NCBI GenBank assembly: GCA_023229435.1
Contig: JALNZF010000003.1
Location: 62,001-126,000 of the forward strand
Length of the DNA stretch: 64,000 bases
Source of the DNA: Nitrospirota bacterium
GTDB taxonomy: Bacteria > Nitrospirota > UBA9217
Direction of reading: 5' to 3'
Made by a program: the position numbers and the translations under genes. Positions within the stretch are counted from its first letter, which is position 1, and each line of letters starts with the position of its first letter. This document shows, piece after piece, positions 59,475-64,000 of the stretch. Under the pieces are notes generated by a model that was not told where the DNA came from, made no database searches, and saw nothing but the letters and a program-made list of their open reading frames with translations.

Positions 59475-59777
59475 TCACTCATTTTCGAAGTTCGGGTTCG
59501 CCTGTTTTCTGTTCTTATCCAGATAGTCATGGCTGAATGCCGGGATCACGCCCGTCTGGCCGTTCTGGGGATGGATCATGAACCGGTAGGACACCATCTG
59601 TCCAACGCTCTCCATCATATGGTTCCAGCCCTTTTTAAACAGCGTGCATTCGTCATTGTAGCAGACCCAGAGATAGGGCGAATCCCAGTCAAGGTGGCGT
59701 GAGTCCATCTTTTCCATGACCGCTTTGCAGTGCGGGCAGGTCGGGGCCACGGTAACCTTCCAGTCTTTTGTATCCAT
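59475..59777 (-). CDS. Ogr/Delta-like zinc-ribbon protein
   Basis: This 100-residue protein has 'CPHCKAVMEKMDSRHLDWDS' and 'WVCYNDECTLFKKGW', a four-Cys zinc site of the Ogr/Delta type, then a tail with 'MVSYRFMIHPQNG'. GGAGG precedes the ATG at 59777. It lies downstream of rubrerythrin and may belong to the same stress unit. Its partner is unknown. Confidence 0.75.
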   Translation of the reverse strand: MDTKDWKVTVAPTCPHCKAVMEKMDSRHLDWDSPYLWVCYNDECTLFKKGWNHMMESVGQMVSYRFMIHPQNGQTGVIPAFSHDYLDKNRKQANPNFENE

Positions 59778-59846
59778 CAGTGCGACCTCCTTCAACAACA
59801 TGACATAATACGACCCTGGTCCCCCGATAGCAACAGGGAATCCTGC

Positions 59847-60419
59847 TCAATAATTCTCAGCCCAGAGTTCAAAGAAGTTCTTCGGGTGCAGACACGCGGG
59901 ACACTGCTCCGGCGGTTCCGTGCCTTCGTGATGATGACCGCAGTTCCTGCAGATCCAGGTCGTACGGGCATCCTTTTTAAAGACCTTTCCCGTCATTACA
60001 TTTTCAAGCAGCTTTAGATAGCGTTTTTCATGCTCAATTTCAACCTTTGAAATATACCTGAATGCCGTTGCCACCTCGGGAAAACCTTCCTGCTGGGCAA
60101 TATCCGCAGAACCGGGATAGAGCTTCGTCCATTCCTCATGCTCCCCCTCCGCCGCGGCTTTCAGGTTCTCGGCCGTGGTGCCGATGCGGCCGGCCGGAAA
60201 TGCAGCCGTGAATTCAACCATGCCGCCTTCGAGGAACTTGAAGAACCGCTTGGCATGCTCCTTTTCGTTCTCGGCGGTCTCGAGGAAGATGGCCGCTATC
60301 TGCTCATGCCCTTCTTTCTTCGCCGCGCTCGCGAAGAAGGTGTAGCGGTTCCTTGCCTGCGATTCCCCGGCAAACGACGCGAGCAGATTTTTTTCCGTCT
60401 TGGTTCCTTTGAGCTTCAT
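59847..60419 (-). CDS. Rubrerythrin
   Basis: This 190-residue protein has an N-terminal ferritin-like diiron domain ('ASFAGESQARNRYTFFA', 'AENEKEHAKRFFKFLEG', 'KVEIEHEKRYLKLLENV') and a C-terminal rubredoxin site ('CRNCG' and 'CPACLHPKNFF'). Rubrerythrin reduces hydrogen peroxide to water in anaerobes. GGAGG precedes the ATG. The presence of this gene is one of the main signs of an oxygen-sensitive host. Confidence 0.95.
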   Translation of the reverse strand: MKLKGTKTEKNLLASFAGESQARNRYTFFASAAKKEGHEQIAAIFLETAENEKEHAKRFFKFLEGGMVEFTAAFPAGRIGTTAENLKAAAEGEHEEWTKLYPGSADIAQQEGFPEVATAFRYISKVEIEHEKRYLKLLENVMTGKVFKKDARTTWICRNCGHHHEGTEPPEQCPACLHPKNFFELWAENY

Positions 60420-60541
60420 GGTATCCTCCCGTATTGTTCGATCATGGACGCGTTAATAGATGTTGCTCCCTTTTCTCCACGCTCCCGTTTTCCCTGGGTC
60501 TTCCGGATCTCTCGTGATGATCCGCGGCCAATCCCTTCCCG

Positions 60542-61663
60542 TTACTTCATTTTCCGCGCAATCTCCCTCCGGGCAAAGAAGATATCAGCTCTCGCAAGCA
60601 ACCAGTAGCTGAAGCGCTCTTTCAACTTCTGGATCAGCGGACGTGACTTCCACTCCTCGAGTAAAATACGGACAGACTGTTTCAGGTCATCCTCGAAATC
60701 AGCGCGTGCCTGTGAGGCAAGCTCTGCATCTGTCACGACCACCACCAGTTCGTAATTGATCCTGCCGCTCCGGACATCCAGGTTTGCCGATCCGGCAACG
60801 ACGGTATCGTCAGCGATCGCGAGCTTTGCATGCATCATGGAAGGAAGATATTCCCAGACCTCGATCCCGGCCCGGAGCAGCCTGCCGTAAAGACCCCGCG
60901 CGGCCCAGCGCGATACCGGTACGTCGGTCTTCTGAGAGAACAGGAGCCGCACGCGAACCCCGCGGTTTACGGCGCGTTTGAGCGCGCGCAGCATTTTCCC
61001 GTGTGGATAGAAATAGCCCATGGCAAGATTGATGTCCTGCTCAGCCTTCTGGACAACCTGGCGGTAAACCCTGCGGACCGGCCACACGGGGTTTTCAGGG
61101 CCGCTCTCAAGGAACCTCACGCCTCCTCCGGGGATCACCCTCACCTCGCGTCGTATCTGAAGCAACAACCGGCGCAAGGAAGAGCCGGCCCGGGCCCACA
61201 TCCTCCCGAATGAATGCCTCAGCCATGCCGTTTCCGGGCCCGTGATCTCCACCATGTTGTCCCGCCAGGGCGGTTCTCCGTGCGCGCCACGATAGTATTC
61301 TTCGGATACGTTCATCCCGCCGATGTACGCGATGCTATCGTCAACAAGCAGCAATTTACGATGGTTCCTGAAGAAAAAAACTCCTTTTGCGATGGGATGG
61401 AACCATTTCACCTTGCCGTCAGCCGCGAGGAAACCATCCCAGAAGGCATCAGGAAGATTCCAGGAACCCCAGGAGTCTACGAGTACTTCGACCAGCAGGC
61501 CCCTCCCGGCAGCCGCAGTAAGATGATCCCGAAGCTCCCTCCCCGCATCATCGTCGGCAATGATGTACATCTCGAGAGCAATGGAGTACCTTGCCTGCTG
61601 TATAGCCGTAAACATGGCCGGGAAGGCCTCTGCTCCGTTTTTGAGGAGACGAACGGTGGTCAT
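60542..61663 (-). CDS. Phospholipase D-family cardiolipin synthase (ClsB-like)
   Basis: This 373-residue protein has two HKD motifs, 'HRKLLLVDDSIAYIGGMN' and 'HAKLAIADDTVVAGSANLD', each with the HxKxxxxD catalytic set. There are no N-terminal membrane helices, as in ClsB/YbhO. It would make cardiolipin from phosphatidylglycerol or phosphatidylethanolamine at the inner membrane. A stand-alone role as another PLD-type transferase remains possible. Confidence 0.88.
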   Translation of the reverse strand: MTTVRLLKNGAEAFPAMFTAIQQARYSIALEMYIIADDDAGRELRDHLTAAAGRGLLVEVLVDSWGSWNLPDAFWDGFLAADGKVKWFHPIAKGVFFFRNHRKLLLVDDSIAYIGGMNVSEEYYRGAHGEPPWRDNMVEITGPETAWLRHSFGRMWARAGSSLRRLLLQIRREVRVIPGGGVRFLESGPENPVWPVRRVYRQVVQKAEQDINLAMGYFYPHGKMLRALKRAVNRGVRVRLLFSQKTDVPVSRWAARGLYGRLLRAGIEVWEYLPSMMHAKLAIADDTVVAGSANLDVRSGRINYELVVVVTDAELASQARADFEDDLKQSVRILLEEWKSRPLIQKLKERFSYWLLARADIFFARREIARKMK

Positions 61664-61676
61664 GGTGGGAACTCAA

Positions 61677-61752
61677 AATGCAAAATGTAAATTGCAAAAT
61701 GCAAAATGACAGCGTGCAAAACTCTATCCATTTTTATTTTTGCATTTTGCAT
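61677..61752. repeat. Palindrome of 'TGCAAAATGCAAAATG' words
   Basis: ATGCAAAATGTAAATTGC on the left faces TTTTTGCATTTTGCATTC on the right. It is the same word type as 22536-22754 and 40238-40318. It lies between the OsmC gene and the phospholipase D gene. Confidence 0.65.
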
Positions 61753-61763
61753 TCACTCAAGTA

Positions 61764-62237
61764 TTACACATTCTCGAACGTGTAATCAACCTTCATTTTC
61801 AGGTCTTTTCTGAGTGAGTGGTACACGGAACAGTATTTCTCCTGCGAAAGCGAGATGCCCCGCTCAATTTTTTTGGCCGTGAGGCCGGTCCCGGTAATGG
61901 AAATGATCATCTCGATGGAGGTATAGTACTGGGGCGGCGTGGGGTTGCGCTCCCCCACAATGTCCATTTTGTACGACTTGATCTCGACTTTCATTTTCCT
62001 GATGAACGACACCATGTCGATCGCCATGCAGCCCGCCACGCTCAGGAGGAGCGTCTCGGTCGGCGAGCAGCCCCACTGCTGCTGGGCGTCGAACTCCACC
62101 TCGTATCCGCGGTTGGTCCTGCCCACGAAAATCAGGTCCTTGTCCCAGGTGAGGGTCGCCTTGTTCACCTGCGAGACCTTGGATTTGTACGCGTCGAGCG
62201 ATTCTTCCAGTTCCTTTATTTCCTTCAATTCAGACAC
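61764..62237 (-). CDS. OsmC/Ohr-family peroxiredoxin-like protein
   Basis: This 157-residue protein has the two conserved cysteines of OsmC in 'WGCSPTETLLLSVAGCMAID', which reduce organic hydroperoxides with a thiol. It starts with GTG behind GGAGGAG. It belongs to the general OsmC subgroup with a helical N-terminal extension. With rubrerythrin in the same direction, it suggests an oxidative-stress neighbourhood. Confidence 0.9.
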   Translation of the reverse strand: MSELKEIKELEESLDAYKSKVSQVNKATLTWDKDLIFVGRTNRGYEVEFDAQQQWGCSPTETLLLSVAGCMAIDMVSFIRKMKVEIKSYKMDIVGERNPTPPQYYTSIEMIISITGTGLTAKKIERGISLSQEKYCSVYHSLRKDLKMKVDYTFENV

Positions 62238-62258
62238 GTGCCTGCTCCTCCCCCGTTA

Positions 62259-62588
62259 TCATGGCTGCGCTTTGAACTTTTCGTTGATAAGCCGGACCGC
62301 CTCCTCTTCCTTGCCCGACTCCGCTTTCAGCACGTAGGTCTTGATCGCGCCCCCCTCGACGCCGAGCGAAAAGGAATCATACGTTGCCTCAATACCGTAA
62401 GAGCCGAGATAGGTCACAAGTTCCAGCATATAAGAATCGTCATAACCGGCTCCTACATCCGTCCGGAGGATCTCGACATACTCGACATCATCCCCGTTCG
62501 TCGGCTGGTCCGGTGAACCCTGCTTCCAGACATCGCCGTACTCCCAGCCTTCATCATCAACAGGCTCATTATCAGGTTTTGTGCTCAT
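62259..62588 (-). CDS. Small acidic protein with a DUF2007-like half
   Basis: The 109-residue protein has an acidic N-terminal 35 residues ('DNEPVDDEGWEYGDVW') and then 'YVEILRTDVGAGYDDSYMLELVTYLGSYGIEATYDSFSLG', which resembles the DUF2007 signal-transducing fold in pattern (short alpha/beta, ends 'EEAVRLINEKF'). The start is at 62588. It is 21 bases upstream of the osmC start, so the two are co-transcribed. The function is not known. Confidence 0.6.
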   Translation of the reverse strand: MSTKPDNEPVDDEGWEYGDVWKQGSPDQPTNGDDVEYVEILRTDVGAGYDDSYMLELVTYLGSYGIEATYDSFSLGVEGGAIKTYVLKAESGKEEEAVRLINEKFKAQP

Positions 62589-62831
62589 ACTGAATAGTAT
62601 ATTGAGAAATGTGTCACTGTCAAATAAAAAATCCTGATAGGCCGGCAGGAACAACAGCGTCGGCAGGTCAATTATCCGGTATCATGAAAAGGGATGATAT
62701 TACTTGACTCAATACCTGTTCTCCTCTATCATACAGAATAAGCTTAAGCGGTTGTTTTGCCTGTGCTAATTGCCAAATTACCGCAACGATACGGTATTTT
62801 TTGAGATGATAACAGTGAAGAGGAGGACGGT

Positions 62832-63950
62832 ATGAACAAGTTAAAAACGTATATACTGCTCGCAGCAAGCGTCTCGTTGCTCTTTTTGGGCTGCAGCAAG
62901 AAAAGCTCGGACGAGGCATGTCAACATGAGACAACCATGAACCTCGATCAAGGCAACTATGACGCGGTGCTCTCGTCCGGATGCGCCGATGCAATGCAGC
63001 GGGGCGCCGCTTATTTCGGCAAGGCCGGATTCGACATCGCGAACGTGATCAACCGGTTCAGCGAAACCAACAACGGCAGCAACAACAGCAACACCTCCAC
63101 AACTACCAGCGATCTCACGGTCTACATGACCGCCCTCATCGGGAACGTTGATGAGAACACCCTCACCTTTATCGACAATTCGAGAACGGAGTACAACAGC
63201 GTTCCTGCCACCGCGGACACGTATCATGACGCAAAGTTCTATATTAGTCTTGTCGACATGATCAAGGGCCTCGTGCTGATGAAGATGGTCATCCCGAACC
63301 TCGTGAATGCTGATGGTACGCTTAATATGTCCTGCGATAAGAACAATAACCAGGTCCCGGACGAGGCTGATGCGACCGCATGCGCGCTGAACGCAGCCAG
63401 CAACATCAGTCTCGGGACCTCGCTGACCTGCACTGGCGCATCGTACTCCCCCCTCGCTCCGATTGACATCACCCTTCTCGATCCGGCAGGACTGCTGGTG
63501 AACGGCACGTACAGCGGACTGCTCATCAGTATTGCCACATCTACAATCGATCCTTCTTTGCCTGCATGCACATCGACGACCTATAAGAGACTCCTTTACA
63601 AGGATGCGGAAACAAACAAGTACTGGGTTGCCACGACCAAATCCACCGAGTGCGCCAATGCGATCAATAGCTCGGAGACGTGGCCTTGCCCGCTTACCGG
63701 TGCCAATCTCGACCTTGTAGTCTCCATCGACACAAGCATCAACAATTCGGTCAGCTCATTAAGCACTGCCATAACGACAACGACATCGGATGTTACCACC
63801 TCCATGAATGACATCCAGGACCAGGCCTGTACGACGCCATGTACCAGCGTTTGTCCCGGCAACACCTGTCCTCAGTCATGTCTGGACGGGGCCGTGACCT
63901 ACTGTTCGTCGAGTGATCTTTCAAACTATATTGAAACCAATCTTAATTAA
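62832..63950 (+). CDS. Hypothetical lipoprotein with a Cys-rich C-terminus
   Basis: The 372-residue protein has lipoprotein signal 'LLFLGCSKKSS', a helical region of about 25-170 ('GYFG'-type TPR-like spacing, 'ANVINRFSETNNGS'), a Ser/Thr/Asn-rich body, and a C-terminal cluster with six Cys in 'CTTPCTSVCPGNTCPQSC'. Two further Cys pairs occur in the body, so disulfides in the periplasm or at the surface are likely. GAGGAGG precedes the ATG. No family is recognised. The next gene starts 21 bases after the stop and is probably in the same operon. Confidence 0.7.
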   Translation: MNKLKTYILLAASVSLLFLGCSKKSSDEACQHETTMNLDQGNYDAVLSSGCADAMQRGAAYFGKAGFDIANVINRFSETNNGSNNSNTSTTTSDLTVYMTALIGNVDENTLTFIDNSRTEYNSVPATADTYHDAKFYISLVDMIKGLVLMKMVIPNLVNADGTLNMSCDKNNNQVPDEADATACALNAASNISLGTSLTCTGASYSPLAPIDITLLDPAGLLVNGTYSGLLISIATSTIDPSLPACTSTTYKRLLYKDAETNKYWVATTKSTECANAINSSETWPCPLTGANLDLVVSIDTSINNSVSSLSTAITTTTSDVTTSMNDIQDQACTTPCTSVCPGNTCPQSCLDGAVTYCSSSDLSNYIETNLN

Positions 63951-63971
63951 TCCGCGGAGGAGGTTATTCAC

Positions 63972-64000
63972 ATGTCAGGCATAATGAAGAAACGATACTG
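63972..64000 (+). CDS. Start of a gene cut by the window edge
   Basis: An ATG follows GGAGGAGG at good spacing and reads 'MSGIMKKRY' before the end of the window. The basic opening could be the start of a signal peptide, but there is too little sequence to say. Its closeness to the preceding lipoprotein suggests an operon. Confidence 0.6.

Noticed and set aside
62772..62800. Short hairpin TACCG/CGGTA followed by T run
   Set aside because: Only about five base pairs; it is too weak to call a terminator and no gene on the plus strand ends just before it.

Overview
The window reads as chromosomal DNA from an uncultivated, Gram-negative, probably anaerobic bacterium. The best guess is Nitrospirota or a deltaproteobacterial-grade relative. 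The Gram-negative evidence is the lipid A modification genes, several lipoproteins and RodZ/PilF-like genes. The anaerobic evidence is rubrerythrin, a DUF362 ferredoxin and an RseC-like protein. The lineage guess rests on the gene mix (archaeal-type ApgM, CimA, DUF507, EF-G-like GTPase, sulfur-carrier cassette) and is inference. No rRNA, tRNA, CRISPR array or intact insertion sequence was seen.

Layout. 0-0.8 kb: phoU. 1.1-8.7 kb (+): an L-Ara4N lipid A operon (arnT, arnE, arnB, arnC, arnA split into two genes, arnD). 9-9.7 kb (-): an orphan PEP-CTERM protein. 10.3-18.8 kb (+): mtnA, gcvT, a pseudo-receiver/PilZ protein, small membrane and secreted proteins, copA, a GxxExxY gene sealed between inverted repeats, a Mut7-C protein and an Fn3 lipoprotein behind a consensus sigma-70 promoter. 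44-19 kb (-): a directon of about 25 kb in which every gene points left: hom, tusA-like, moeB-like, JAMM protease, ThiS-like carrier, NIL protein, apgM, lysC, cimA, rseC, DUF507, EF-G-like, three M16 peptidases, dut, mutL, rhodanese, miaA, hfq, mtnP, a PfkB kinase, a PilF-like TPR lipoprotein and rodZ. 44.3-46.7 kb (+): rpsF-ssb-rpsR and a DUF2232 protein. 47-49 kb (-): tex. 49.4-56.4 kb (+): an accessory, partly AT-rich stretch with zinc-ribbon proteins, an MNT-HEPN fusion, a DUF104/VapC toxin-antitoxin pair, a nucleotidyltransferase remnant, an HTH-HEPN protein, a large beta-rich lipoprotein and a GGCT-like protein. 56.5-59.2 kb (+): DUF362 ferredoxin and pyruvate kinase. 59.5-62.6 kb (-): zinc-ribbon protein, rubrerythrin, phospholipase D, OsmC and a small protein. 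The right end (+) holds a lipoprotein and the first codons of another gene.

How the genes fit together. Aspartate-family metabolism is prominent: lysC and hom sit beside a complete-looking thiocarboxylate sulfur-carrier set (ThiS-like protein ending GGS, JAMM protease, E1-like activator, TusA-like protein, NIL protein). This resembles the protein-thiocarboxylate route to homocysteine known from Wolinella. mtnA and mtnP supply part of methylthioadenosine salvage, and cimA supplies isoleucine precursors.

A second theme is the density of palindromic intergenic repeats. At least six families occur, some nested and some reading into genes: in frame in the mutL linker, as the 5' codons of an M16 gene, and as the stop codon of the JAMM gene. 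One repeat type brackets the GxxExxY nuclease-like gene as tight terminal inverted repeats, while gene-free relatives lie elsewhere in the window.
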